This document shows positions 24,233-33,068 of a stretch of 64,000 nt of DNA, piece by piece. The position numbers and the translations under genes are program-made. Position 1 is the first letter of the stretch. Each line of letters opens with the position of its first letter. This DNA is from Argonema galeatum A003/A1. GTDB lineage: Bacteria > Cyanobacteriota > Cyanobacteriia > Cyanobacteriales > Aerosakkonemataceae. The notes below the pieces were generated by a model. That model did not search any database. It saw only the letters and a list, made by a program, of their open reading frames with translations, and was not told the DNA's origin. Location of the stretch: positions 65,272 through 129,271 of the forward strand of contig NZ_JAIQZM010000001.1 of assembly GCF_023333595.1 (NCBI RefSeq). Reading direction: 5' to 3'.

Positions 24233-24526
24233 ATGTGTTTGAGCTTGTATAGCTATAGTCAGATATGTTAGGACAGTATTGAGCTATTCCCCGCAAGGAA
24301 GCGACTGTGTTTCCACTCTTTGCACTCAGCACTTTGCTATATCAGCTTTGGTACAGGGAACGCGATCGCGCAATATTCGTCATTTTCCCCTACTAGGGGG
24401 ATGACAGAGGTTTAAACTTTTATTTAACGACTCAAAAAATATACTGAAATCTTACATACTTAGCTGAGTCACCTAGAGCAGAAACGATATTATAAATTGG
24501 ACGTGAGGTAGTAAAAAATAAAGGCA

Positions 24527-25033
24527 ATGCTACATTTGGCCCTGGTGCAAAAGCAAGGATTGTCAAGTGAGCCCAGGCTGCGATTAATAGCTCGCCAAGA
24601 ATCTGGACATACTTGGGCATTGATGAGCGAATCTGAGATAATTCCGGCAACAGAAGCAGATTCCTACAACGATGGCTTACTGGTTTTAGTACAACTTTCC
24701 CCGGCAGGCCAGATTTTGAGCGTTAAAGCTGCCACAGACTGGGTGCTGAATCTGGTGGAAAATTATCTCGCCAGTGGCATAACCCCGGCCTTTTTGCAGC
24801 AAGAAAAGGAACGGGTTGAACAAGGGCTGCAATCCCTCACATTAGAAAAGCAAGATTTAGCCCGCCGTTCCGTAGAACTAGAAGCCCGTAGAGAAGAGAT
24901 TCAACAGTTGGAAATCAAGTTACAAAAACAGGTTCAAGCCTTAGAAGCAGAAAAAGAGGAACTGCTCACCCGCTTTAGCTCCGAACTCGAAGCCTGTCAG
25001 CAAAAGGTTCAAGCCTTAGAGGGGAGCAGCTAG
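24527..25033 (+). CDS. Short HmpF-like protein (pilus motility/taxis)
   Basis: A 168-aa protein. The N-terminal ~85 residues (MLHLALVQKQG, LRLIARQESGHTWAL, EADSYNDGLLVLVQLSP) resemble the N-terminal domain of HmpF, a cyanobacterial protein needed for type IV pilus-driven motility and phototaxis. A coiled coil follows (about residues 95-165: ERVEQGLQSLTLEKQDLARR and onward). HmpF is normally several hundred residues long with a very long coiled coil; this one is much shorter. It could be a paralogue that tunes HmpF or a truncated copy. The match is from memory of the family. Confidence 0.6.
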   Translation: MLHLALVQKQGLSSEPRLRLIARQESGHTWALMSESEIIPATEADSYNDGLLVLVQLSPAGQILSVKAATDWVLNLVENYLASGITPAFLQQEKERVEQGLQSLTLEKQDLARRSVELEARREEIQQLEIKLQKQVQALEAEKEELLTRFSSELEACQQKVQALEGSS

Positions 25034-25158
25034 GGGCAGAGGGGCGCTTGTGCAGAGGAGCAGAGGGGCAGAGGGGGGGAGAATTTCAAATTTTAGATTT
25101 CAGATTTCAAATTTCAAATTTCAAATCTAAAATCTAAAATCTAAAATTCCCCTAGCCC
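25034..25158. repeat. Simple repeats between HmpF-like and AarF genes
   Basis: G-rich (GGGCAGAGGGGC-type) repeats are followed by an AT-rich palindromic region made of AAATTTCAAATTTC and TCTAAAATC units, then CCCCTAGCCCCTAG. This type of repeat is common between cyanobacterial genes. It may serve as terminator for both convergent genes, but that is inference. Confidence 0.6.
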
Positions 25159-27240
25159 CTAGCCCCTCTTCCCTAGTGGCTCAGGCAGCGCTAATCTGGT
25201 GGATGAGTTCTGCTTGTGACCGTTATTCTGGGCTGATTTGGGTTCTTCGGCTACTAAAATTTCCCGAATCAGCCGCGCCACAGCACGCTGGGCTAAACCG
25301 CTAGCTACTTGCTGACCCATCTCCTGCGTTTCTGGCTTCACTAGCAATTTGGGAATCAGCGGAAGCAGTTGCGTTGGGTCAAAACCAGGAGTTTCCTGAA
25401 GAATCTGCCAAATCCGCTTGATATGTGCCAAACTTTGAGGCGTTTCGCTTGCAACGGGCTTCTCGTTTACCCCTAAGCCAACCCGTTCGCGAAAGGCATA
25501 GGTAAAATTTTGGAAGCTATTGCGCGTTAAAGAGTCTAAACCATTGACAATTTCATCGGCCAGGTTTTTGCGAATGAACTCGCCCCGTTCGGAAAACAGA
25601 AAGTCTACAGTCTGATTCAACACCTGATTGAGGTCGTAGTCTTGAGAGATACCGGCATTCCGCAGCAAGTTTTCCAAACGATTCCAGCGAAATTTGCCGT
25701 CTTTGAACAGGAGATCCCGTAGAGAAGTCCTTAATTCCGACGATGTATCTGTCAGCAGCCTTTTCGCAACGTAGGGATAGGCTTTGCTGAGAACTTTAAA
25801 GTTGGGGTCTATTTGGATCGCGATTCCCTCCAAGGTGACGAGGGAGCGAATAATTAGGGCGTAGTAAGCGGGTACGCTGAACGGATATTCGTACATCAAC
25901 GCCGAGAGCTGATCGGTGATGCTCTTAAAGTTTAGTTCGGCTACACTTGCTCCCAGGGCATCGTTAAATACGGCGGCAAATGCGGGGATGATGGGCGTCA
26001 AGTCGGTGTCGGGCGTCAAAAACTCTAAATTGACGTAATCGCGGGCTAAGCCTTCAAAGTCCCGATTGACCAAATGCACGACTGCTTCAATTAAGCCATA
26101 ACGCTGATAGGGCTTGACTTCGCTCATCATGCCAAAGTCCAGATAAACTAATTTGCCATCTGGGCTGGCTAGCAAATTGCCGGGATGGGGGTCGGCGTGG
26201 AAGAAGCCGTGTTCTAGCAGCTGACGCAGGGAACACTGTACTCCTACTTCTATCAAATGACGGGCATCTATTCCCTGTTTCTCGATCGCTTCCAGATTAG
26301 TCAACTTGGTGCCGTTTATCCACTCCATCGTCAAAACGCGACGCTGTGTGTATTCCCAGTAAATCTTGGGAATATAGATATCCGGTACATTACCGTATAG
26401 CTGCTCAAATCGCTCGGCGTTATGTCCCTCCTGGATGTAGTCCAGTTCTTCAAAGATGCGGCTGCCAAATTCATCCAGGATCGCTACTAAGTCGCTGCGT
26501 ATCCGTTTAAAGGTCTTCTTCGCCCATGCAGCCAAAGAACGCCCGATGTATAAATCGAGTGCTATTCTCTGGGTAAGGTCGGGTCGCTGTACTTTTACGG
26601 CGACAGTTTCACCTGTTTTGAGTTTGCCTTTATAAACTTGGCCCAGAGAAGCAGCCGCCAAGGGTTCTGGCGATAGTTCTGCGTATATTTCTTCGGGTTT
26701 TGCACCCAGTTCTTCTTCTATAAACCTGTAAGCTACCTCGTTGGGAAAGGGGGGTAGTTGGTCTTGCAGATTGGTTAATTCTTCCAAGTATAAGGACGGA
26801 ACTAAGTCTGGGCGGGTGGATAGGGCTTGTCCCACTTTGATGTAGGCTGGGCCTAGTTTGGTCAAGATTTCCCGCAGCTGAACGGCTCGTCGCTTCTGGT
26901 TCTTGGCTATGCGCCCCAGCTGACGATCCAACCACAAGTTGGCGGCAAAAGTGACACACGGCCACACTATGCCTACAAATCTTCCCCATACTTGTAATGG
27001 ACGCTGCTGATAATACTCGGCGATCGCTTCTGGGTCATAGCGTAGCCCTTCTGTTTCCTTCTCTGATGCCACAACAGTAACCCGTTTAGCTGGCGTTGGC
27101 GACTGCGATGCCTGTTCTACCGTTACCGTCGGGGCAACAACTTTCGTTGCATCATTCCTCATGGCTGGGTATGCAGGCTTCTGAAGCCTTGCTTCTGAAT
27201 AAGAATTAGATGAGCTTGGCGATACCGTCTTTAAATTCAT
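25159..27240 (-). CDS. ABC1/AarF (UbiB-like) atypical kinase
   Basis: A 693-aa protein of the ABC1/UbiB/ADCK family. The family motifs are KLGPAYIKVGQALSTRPDL (KxGQ), AAASLGQVYKG (Ala-rich loop), AVKVQRPDL, EELDYIQEGHNAERF (ExD), HADPHPGNLL and YLDFGMM. In cyanobacteria and plastids these proteins affect prenylquinone metabolism and stress tolerance. The first ~60 residues are a Thr/Ser/Val-rich leader without homology. The C-terminal ~150 residues include a DUF-like helical tail with AQRAVARLIREILV. It is convergent with the HmpF-like gene and divergent from recN. Confidence 0.93.
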   Translation of the reverse strand: MNLKTVSPSSSNSYSEARLQKPAYPAMRNDATKVVAPTVTVEQASQSPTPAKRVTVVASEKETEGLRYDPEAIAEYYQQRPLQVWGRFVGIVWPCVTFAANLWLDRQLGRIAKNQKRRAVQLREILTKLGPAYIKVGQALSTRPDLVPSLYLEELTNLQDQLPPFPNEVAYRFIEEELGAKPEEIYAELSPEPLAAASLGQVYKGKLKTGETVAVKVQRPDLTQRIALDLYIGRSLAAWAKKTFKRIRSDLVAILDEFGSRIFEELDYIQEGHNAERFEQLYGNVPDIYIPKIYWEYTQRRVLTMEWINGTKLTNLEAIEKQGIDARHLIEVGVQCSLRQLLEHGFFHADPHPGNLLASPDGKLVYLDFGMMSEVKPYQRYGLIEAVVHLVNRDFEGLARDYVNLEFLTPDTDLTPIIPAFAAVFNDALGASVAELNFKSITDQLSALMYEYPFSVPAYYALIIRSLVTLEGIAIQIDPNFKVLSKAYPYVAKRLLTDTSSELRTSLRDLLFKDGKFRWNRLENLLRNAGISQDYDLNQVLNQTVDFLFSERGEFIRKNLADEIVNGLDSLTRNSFQNFTYAFRERVGLGVNEKPVASETPQSLAHIKRIWQILQETPGFDPTQLLPLIPKLLVKPETQEMGQQVASGLAQRAVARLIREILVAEEPKSAQNNGHKQNSSTRLALPEPLGKRG

Positions 27241-27414
27241 GAATAAAACCGAGTCGGGGTCTTTATGTTAAACATTGTAACAATGACTCGGATGAAGACC
27301 TCACCTACCCAAACTTACGCTATACCTAATTTGGTCGATTTTAGATTTTAGATTTTGGATTGAGGAATTGCTAAATCCCCCTCTGCCCCTCTGCCCCTCT
27401 GCCCCTGTCCCCTC
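27241..27414. promoter_or_regulatory. Divergent region between aarF-like gene and recN
   Basis: It contains an AT-rich ATTTTAGATTTT repeat and then a CCCCTCTG-type repeat (about 27379-27412) immediately upstream of the recN ATG, leaving little room for a normal ribosome-binding site. Promoters for both genes must be here. Confidence 0.45.
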
Positions 27415-29256
27415 ATGCTACTTGGATTGCGGATTGAAAATTTTGCCCTGATCGATCGTCTGGAGCTTGTATTTGGCCCAGGTCTAAATGTGTTGACTGG
27501 GGAAACTGGCGCGGGAAAGTCGATTATTCTCGATGCGATCGATGCCGCTTTGGGAGGTAAAGTTACCAGCAGGTCTATTCGGACTGGGGCTATTCGTGCT
27601 GTAGTGGAAGCGACTTTTAAGTTGACTGCGGAGTTGGCTGACTGGCTTGCTGAACAAGAAATCGACCTTTTGGATGAAATTTCTTTGGTATGCAGTCGCG
27701 AAATGTCTACCAGTCAGGGTGTGCTGCGTAGCAGTCGATCGCGGATCAATGGGGTGGTGGTAAACCGACAGCAGATAGAACAACTGCGATCGCGTTTGGT
27801 AGAGATCACCGCTCAAGGTCAAACGGTTCAAATCGGACAGCCAGCACGTCAGCGCCATTGCCTCGATAGTTTCGGCGGTTCCCCCCTACTCCTACAGCGG
27901 CGAGAGGTCTTCGCAGCTTTTACAGCCTGCTCTGAGGCACTCTCTCACTTGGAAAATCGTCGCCAGTCCGAGCAGATGCGCTTGCAAAAGTTGGATTTAC
28001 TGGAATTTCAGCTAAAAGAACTGAGTACCGCTAATCTTCAAGATCCCGATGAATCAGAACATCTCGAACAAGAACGTCAGCGCCTCAGTCACGTTGTAGA
28101 ATTGCAAAAGCAAAGTTACCAAGTCTATCAAGCTTTATATCAAAATGATGGCGAAGCTGATGCCGCTGCTGACATACTGGGTCAAGCGGAAACAGTTTTG
28201 ATCGATATGGTGAACTACGATGTCCAGCTGCAACCAATTCTAGATATGGTAAGTGCGGCTCTATCTCAGGTGGAAGAAGCGGGACGACAAATTAATGCCT
28301 ACGGTGAAGATTTAGAAGCAGATCCCCAACGTCTGGAAACGGTGGAACAGCGAATCCGGGATCTTAAACAAATTTGCCGCAAGTATGGCCCTAGTCTGGG
28401 GGAAGCGATCGCATACAGTCAGCGCGTCCAATCTGAGTTGGAGGAACTACAAGGGGGCGGACAATCGATCGAAGTTCTGGAGCAAGTATATCAGGAACGA
28501 AAAGCCATACTTGAGAAAGCTTGTGCTAGTCTAACTCAGTTGCGCCGCACTGCCGCCGATGAACTGGAAGCTCGTTTGGTGTCAGAACTTAAGCCCTTGG
28601 CGATGGAAAAGGTACAGTTTCAAGTAGAAACTGCGCCCTGTCCGCCTACGTCTTACGGTGCTGACAAGATTGTATTTATGTTTAGCCCCAATCCAGGGGA
28701 ACCGCTGCATCCGATGACAGAAACTGCCTCTGGCGGGGAAATGAGTCGTTTTCTACTTGCGCTGAAGGCGTGTTTCTCTCAAGTGGATTCTGTGGGAACA
28801 CTAATATTTGATGAGATTGATGTGGGAGTGTCTGGACGGGTTGCTGTGGCGATCGCTCAAAAGCTCCACCAACTCTCTCAACACCATCAGGTTCTCTGCG
28901 TCACCCACCAGCCCCTAGTCGCCGCTATGGCCGATCGTCACTTCCGAGTTGATAAAGAAGTTATCGAGAAGGAGTCAGCAGTCACCAGTCATGAGATATC
29001 CAACACTCAGCACTCAGATGTTCGCACCGTCGTGCGGGTATCTGCCCTCGACAATCATCTCACTCGCAGTGAAGAACTGGCTCAGCTAGCTGGCGGAGAG
29101 TTTGGCACTGAGGCGATAGCCTTTGCCGAATCTCTTCTGGCACAAGCTGCTTCTCACCGTCAAATGCAGCCATTACCAATTTCTAAACCAAAACCTCTCC
29201 CAGACTCAGGATCTCATACTGAGACGGCAATTGACAAAACTTTAAACAATCCTTAA
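27415..29256 (+). CDS. recN: DNA repair protein RecN
   Basis: An SMC-like ATPase of 613 aa acting in double-strand-break repair. The Walker A is GETGAGKS (about residues 28-35), the signature is ASGGEMSRF and the Walker B is LIFDEIDVGVSG; the central part is a coiled coil. After RHFRVDKEV the protein has an extra stretch (SAVTSHEISNTQHS, about nt 28973-29022) before the conserved RTVVRV, encoded by DNA resembling the intergenic AGTCACCAGTC / ACTCAGCACTCAG repeats of cyanobacteria. About 40 residues of Gln/Pro/Ser-rich tail follow the conserved end. Confidence 0.95.
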   Translation: MLLGLRIENFALIDRLELVFGPGLNVLTGETGAGKSIILDAIDAALGGKVTSRSIRTGAIRAVVEATFKLTAELADWLAEQEIDLLDEISLVCSREMSTSQGVLRSSRSRINGVVVNRQQIEQLRSRLVEITAQGQTVQIGQPARQRHCLDSFGGSPLLLQRREVFAAFTACSEALSHLENRRQSEQMRLQKLDLLEFQLKELSTANLQDPDESEHLEQERQRLSHVVELQKQSYQVYQALYQNDGEADAAADILGQAETVLIDMVNYDVQLQPILDMVSAALSQVEEAGRQINAYGEDLEADPQRLETVEQRIRDLKQICRKYGPSLGEAIAYSQRVQSELEELQGGGQSIEVLEQVYQERKAILEKACASLTQLRRTAADELEARLVSELKPLAMEKVQFQVETAPCPPTSYGADKIVFMFSPNPGEPLHPMTETASGGEMSRFLLALKACFSQVDSVGTLIFDEIDVGVSGRVAVAIAQKLHQLSQHHQVLCVTHQPLVAAMADRHFRVDKEVIEKESAVTSHEISNTQHSDVRTVVRVSALDNHLTRSEELAQLAGGEFGTEAIAFAESLLAQAASHRQMQPLPISKPKPLPDSGSHTETAIDKTLNNP

Positions 29257-29485
29257 CAGTTTGACAACAAAAGAGTTCTAAAGTGTTTATTCAAAGCTCC
29301 TGGTTACGAAAATTCTGCAAATGGGAAAAGTTTGGTAATCAGCGGCACAAATATTCCGTGGCATAATGTCAGAATCATAAAATCTCACGGGAGCGTGGAA
29401 AAAAAACATATAGTAAACTAATCTGTAAATTAAACTTCTAGCGTTTCACATACCAATCTGTAACTCCAATACTCTATAAACAACT
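29257..29485. promoter_or_regulatory. Upstream region of the adenylate cyclase gene
   Basis: A 229-bp AT-rich gap with no gene. No clear hairpin terminator for recN is visible. Because cya begins its own transcription unit, its promoter should be here, but I cannot assign -35/-10 boxes with confidence. Confidence 0.4.
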
Positions 29486-32400
29486 ATGATCGCATCCCGT
29501 TTGCATCTGCCATCTGTTGCACAGACTGCCACTGTGATAGATGTAGTCCCCTACGTTAAAACTTCCGTGTCTCAAATTGCACCATCGGGTACTCCTGCAC
29601 CGAGTGTAGTTGATGCAATTCTGGACGTGGAAAATCAGCCTCTGCAACAAATTCCACAAGTGTACGCTCCTGCGCCGAGTGTAATAGGTGCAATTCCAGA
29701 AGTAGAGCATCAGCCTGTGCGTAAAATGGCACAAGGGAATATTCATGAAGCTAAGACGATCGATATAGTCCCAGAAGCAGATAATCAGCCGGTGTTTCAA
29801 ATGGCACAAGGCGATTCTCATGAAGCTAAGGCGATCGATCTTGTCGAGTCAGCAGAAAATCAGTCGGTGTTTCAAATGACACAAGGAGATTCTCATGAAG
29901 CTAAGACGATCGATGTAGTCGCACAAGTAAATACTCAGGAAGCTAAGACGATCGATGTAGTCGCCGAAGCAGAGCGTCCGCCCTTGAGTAAAATGACACA
30001 AAGTAATACTCAGAAAGGTAAGAGGATATATCATAACGCAGTCGCACAAGCAGAGCATGAGCAGGTGCGTAAAATGACACAAGTAGATACTGATGAGATT
30101 AAAACGCTATCGGGTAAGGGAGTTGAGCTAGTCGCGAAAGTTGATAATCCATCGCTGCGTAGAAAAGGACAAGCTCATCCTCAGAAACCGATCGGCGGGG
30201 TGGAAAATCAGCAAGTGTATAAAACAAAACCGCATAATGCTCGCGATCGCAAAGTGATTGATGTAGTCCCCCAGGGGGAAAATCCGCCAGTGCATCAACC
30301 CCCTGCGGCTCCGACTCCTGAATCGAATCGTGGCGGTGCATTAGCCACAACGGAAGGCTCTTTTTCAACGTTTCTCGCCCCCCTAAACAAAAATTCTTTC
30401 AAAGAAGTAGTTACCGGCGTTGAAGACAAACTTCGGGTGATAAATCAAACCCTGACAATGCTGACCGACAGCCAGGGTTTTGATGCCATTCTCCAAGATA
30501 TGTTGAATGCTATTACCCTGAAAACAGGAGAATTACTGAATGCAGACCGCACGACAATTTATTTAGTAGACGAAGAGAAAAACGAACTGTGGTCAATTGT
30601 TGCCAAAGATGAAGAAGGACGCGCTCTAGAAATTCGCTTTCCGGCGACCCAAGGGATTGCAGGCGAAGTAGCCACCTTCGGGAAAGTGATTAATATTCCC
30701 TTTGATTTCTATGACGATCCCCGCTCCGCTTTTGCCCAGAAGCAAGACCAAAAAAATGGATACCGCACCTACACGATGCTGGTGATGCCATTATTGAGCG
30801 AGCGAGGCGACTTAGTAGCGGTAGTGCAATTAATCAACAAATTAAAGTTGCCAAACGAGCAAACCAAGCATTTAGATGGACGCATCAATCTAAATGGTTT
30901 TACTGAGGAAGACGAAAAAGTTTTTGAAGAATTCGCTCCTTCGATTCGCTTAATTCTGGAAAGTTCTAAATCTTTTTATGTAGCTACCCAAAGACAGCGA
31001 GCGGCTGATGCGCTGATGAAAGCGAACGAAGCCTTAAGTAAGAGCAGTCTCGACCTAGAAGAAACCCTCGGTCGAGTGATGGATGAAGCCAAGAAATTGA
31101 TGAATGCCGATCGCAGCACCCTATGGTTAATAGACCACGATCGCAATCAATTATGGACGAAAATTCCCATTAATGGCGAATTAAAAGAACTCTGCATTCC
31201 CAGAACGGCGGGATTCGCGGGTATAGTTGCCGAATCCCACGAACCGCTGATGATTGGATTTGATTTGTATGAAGATCCCCGTTCGGAGACTTCCAAACAA
31301 ACAGATCAAAATTTGGGTTATCGCACTTGCAGTATGTTGTGTATGCCCGTGTTTAACGCAGATCAAGAATTGATTGGCGTCACGCAATTAATCAACAAGA
31401 AAAAACAGGGAGATTGGCCTGCATACGATCCCTCTCAATGGCCGAAAGTACCGGAATGCTGGAAAGCAAGTTTTAATCGCAGCGACCAAGAATTCATGCA
31501 GATCTTTAATATCCAAGCTGGTGTGGCGCTGCAAAATGCCAAACTCTTTGCCGAGGTCAAGCAACAGCAACAAATGCAGCGAGATATTCTCCGCTGCTTA
31601 TCCAACGGCGTGATCTCAACAGATAAAGAGGGTAAAGTTATCGCGGCAAATGAAAGTGCGAAGCGATTGCTAGGCTTTGCTGAGGATGAAAAACTGGAAG
31701 GAAAACCAATTTACGAATTGGTGCGGATCAAAGGCAAAGAAGAACAAGATGAGGATAAATTTCCCCAATGGTTTAAAACGGCTTTAAACACTACGGATGA
31801 GAAAAAGCGCCAGCAATATTACCCAGATCAAGTATTAGAATCCGCCTGTAACGAACAACACAGTGTGAATCTGTCGATTAATACGATCGCCAATGCCAGC
31901 GATGCTACTAAAGTTAGCGGCGCTTTAGTGGTGATGGACGACATCAGCGATGAAAAGCGCCTCAAGAGTACGATGTATCGCTACATGACTCAGGAAGTCG
32001 CCGAACAACTGCTGGCAAGCGGCGATAATTTCAAGATGGGAGGCGATCGCAAAGAAGTTAGCATTCTGTTCTCAGATATTCGCAGCTACACCACCTTGAC
32101 CGAAAGCTTGGAGGCGGAAGAAGTGGTGCAAATGCTCAACGAATATTTCGAGTCGATGGTCGATGCTGTCTTTAAGTACAAAGGCACCCTAGACAAATAC
32201 ATTGGCGACGCGCTTATGGCCGTATTTGGTGCGTTCCTGCCATTGCACGATCATGCCTGGATGGCAGTTCAAACAGCAGTGCAAATGCGCCATCGCTTAG
32301 CAGCATTCAATTCCAAGCGCCGCGAAAACAATCAGCTAGAAATAAAGGTTGGCATTGGCATCAACTCCGGCTCAGTTATCAGTGGCAATATTGGTTCTTC

Positions 32401-32848
32401 TCAGCGCATGGAACTCACTTCTATCGGCGATGAAGTCAACTTGGCGTCGCGCTTGGAAGGTGCTAGTAAGCAATATGGCTGTGACATTGTGATTAGCCAA
32501 AATACCTTTGAGCCATGTGCCGATCGCATCTGGTACAGGGAGCTTGACTTTATTCGCGTCAAGGGAAAAGATAAACCAGTGAGAGTTTATGAACTGGTTG
32601 GTTTGCGCGACGAGCAAATTTCAGACGAGAAGCACAATTTGATCGACACTTACCATAAAGGACGCAAACATTACCTCAATCAGGAATTTAGGAAAGCAAT
32701 GAATGAGTTTGCCATAATTCTGGAAGATATGAGCGTTCCTGATAAATCAGCTTCCTTGTACCTGAAGCGCTGTCAGTACTGGCTGGATCATCCCGAATTC
32801 GTAGAGACACAATGGGACGATGGCGTCTGGACTCTCACAGAAAAATAG
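29486..32848 (+). CDS. Adenylate cyclase with GAF-GAF-PAS sensory region
   Basis: A 1120-aa class III nucleotide cyclase. Domains in order: a repetitive N-terminal region (residues 1-290), GAF 1 (about 320-490), GAF 2 (about 508-690), PAS (about 697-830, ILRCLSNGVISTDKEG) and the cyclase domain (about 855-1030). The metal-binding Asp residues are in ILFSDIRSYT and YIGDALMAVFG; the Lys of TLDKYIGD and the Asp of TSIGDEVNLASR favour ATP over GTP, so the product is expected to be cAMP. GAF domains bind cyclic nucleotides or small ligands. There is no membrane segment. The N-terminal part carries degenerate 25-residue repeats (QGDSHEAKTIDVV) of unknown role. Confidence 0.92.
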   Translation: MIASRLHLPSVAQTATVIDVVPYVKTSVSQIAPSGTPAPSVVDAILDVENQPLQQIPQVYAPAPSVIGAIPEVEHQPVRKMAQGNIHEAKTIDIVPEADNQPVFQMAQGDSHEAKAIDLVESAENQSVFQMTQGDSHEAKTIDVVAQVNTQEAKTIDVVAEAERPPLSKMTQSNTQKGKRIYHNAVAQAEHEQVRKMTQVDTDEIKTLSGKGVELVAKVDNPSLRRKGQAHPQKPIGGVENQQVYKTKPHNARDRKVIDVVPQGENPPVHQPPAAPTPESNRGGALATTEGSFSTFLAPLNKNSFKEVVTGVEDKLRVINQTLTMLTDSQGFDAILQDMLNAITLKTGELLNADRTTIYLVDEEKNELWSIVAKDEEGRALEIRFPATQGIAGEVATFGKVINIPFDFYDDPRSAFAQKQDQKNGYRTYTMLVMPLLSERGDLVAVVQLINKLKLPNEQTKHLDGRINLNGFTEEDEKVFEEFAPSIRLILESSKSFYVATQRQRAADALMKANEALSKSSLDLEETLGRVMDEAKKLMNADRSTLWLIDHDRNQLWTKIPINGELKELCIPRTAGFAGIVAESHEPLMIGFDLYEDPRSETSKQTDQNLGYRTCSMLCMPVFNADQELIGVTQLINKKKQGDWPAYDPSQWPKVPECWKASFNRSDQEFMQIFNIQAGVALQNAKLFAEVKQQQQMQRDILRCLSNGVISTDKEGKVIAANESAKRLLGFAEDEKLEGKPIYELVRIKGKEEQDEDKFPQWFKTALNTTDEKKRQQYYPDQVLESACNEQHSVNLSINTIANASDATKVSGALVVMDDISDEKRLKSTMYRYMTQEVAEQLLASGDNFKMGGDRKEVSILFSDIRSYTTLTESLEAEEVVQMLNEYFESMVDAVFKYKGTLDKYIGDALMAVFGAFLPLHDHAWMAVQTAVQMRHRLAAFNSKRRENNQLEIKVGIGINSGSVISGNIGSSQRMELTSIGDEVNLASRLEGASKQYGCDIVISQNTFEPCADRIWYRELDFIRVKGKDKPVRVYELVGLRDEQISDEKHNLIDTYHKGRKHYLNQEFRKAMNEFAIILEDMSVPDKSASLYLKRCQYWLDHPEFVETQWDDGVWTLTEK
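29740..29960 (+). repeat. 75-bp degenerate tandem repeats at the 5' end of the cyclase gene
   Basis: Units encode variants of NQPVFQMAQGDSHEAKAIDL about every 25 residues; the central two are the most alike, and shorter partial units (EAKTIDVVA) follow. CGATCGATGTAGTC recurs at several points at the DNA level. It is a coding repeat confined to the N-terminal region. Confidence 0.7.
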
Positions 32849-32854
32849 GGCATT

Positions 32855-32899
32855 CGCTTTAGCGTTCTTATCCCAGTTGTAATTAAGAGCGCTAAAGCG
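32855..32899. terminator. Hairpin behind the adenylate cyclase gene
   Basis: CGCTTTAGCGTTCTTA pairs with TAAGAGCGCTAAAGCG with one mismatch across a 13-nt loop, just after the stop. No T-run follows. The right arm and the sequence after it (GCGCTAAAGCGCAACAACGT) are shared with the inverted repeat at 34164. Confidence 0.45.
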
Positions 32900-32940
32900 C
32901 AACAACGTACCCAGAAAGCAAGTAACTAGCAACTTGAGTT

Positions 32941-33067
32941 AAGTAGTCGGACAAAAGTAAACGATACTGTGTTAACTTTTGTAAAAGCTACGCAATCGCT
33001 GACAGCACGCTGATTGAGCATCTTCATAAAACTTAAGACAGTTAACATTATTTATGTCCGACTACTT
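32941..33067. mobile_element. MITE-like element with 13-bp terminal inverted repeats
   Basis: The ends are AAGTAGTCGGACA (32941-32953) and TGTCCGACTACTT (33055-33067), a perfect inverted repeat 127 bp across. The interior has no open frame. The right end abuts the dusB stop codon. It looks like a non-autonomous element of an insertion sequence whose transposase is elsewhere. Confidence 0.55.
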
Positions 33068-33068
33068 A

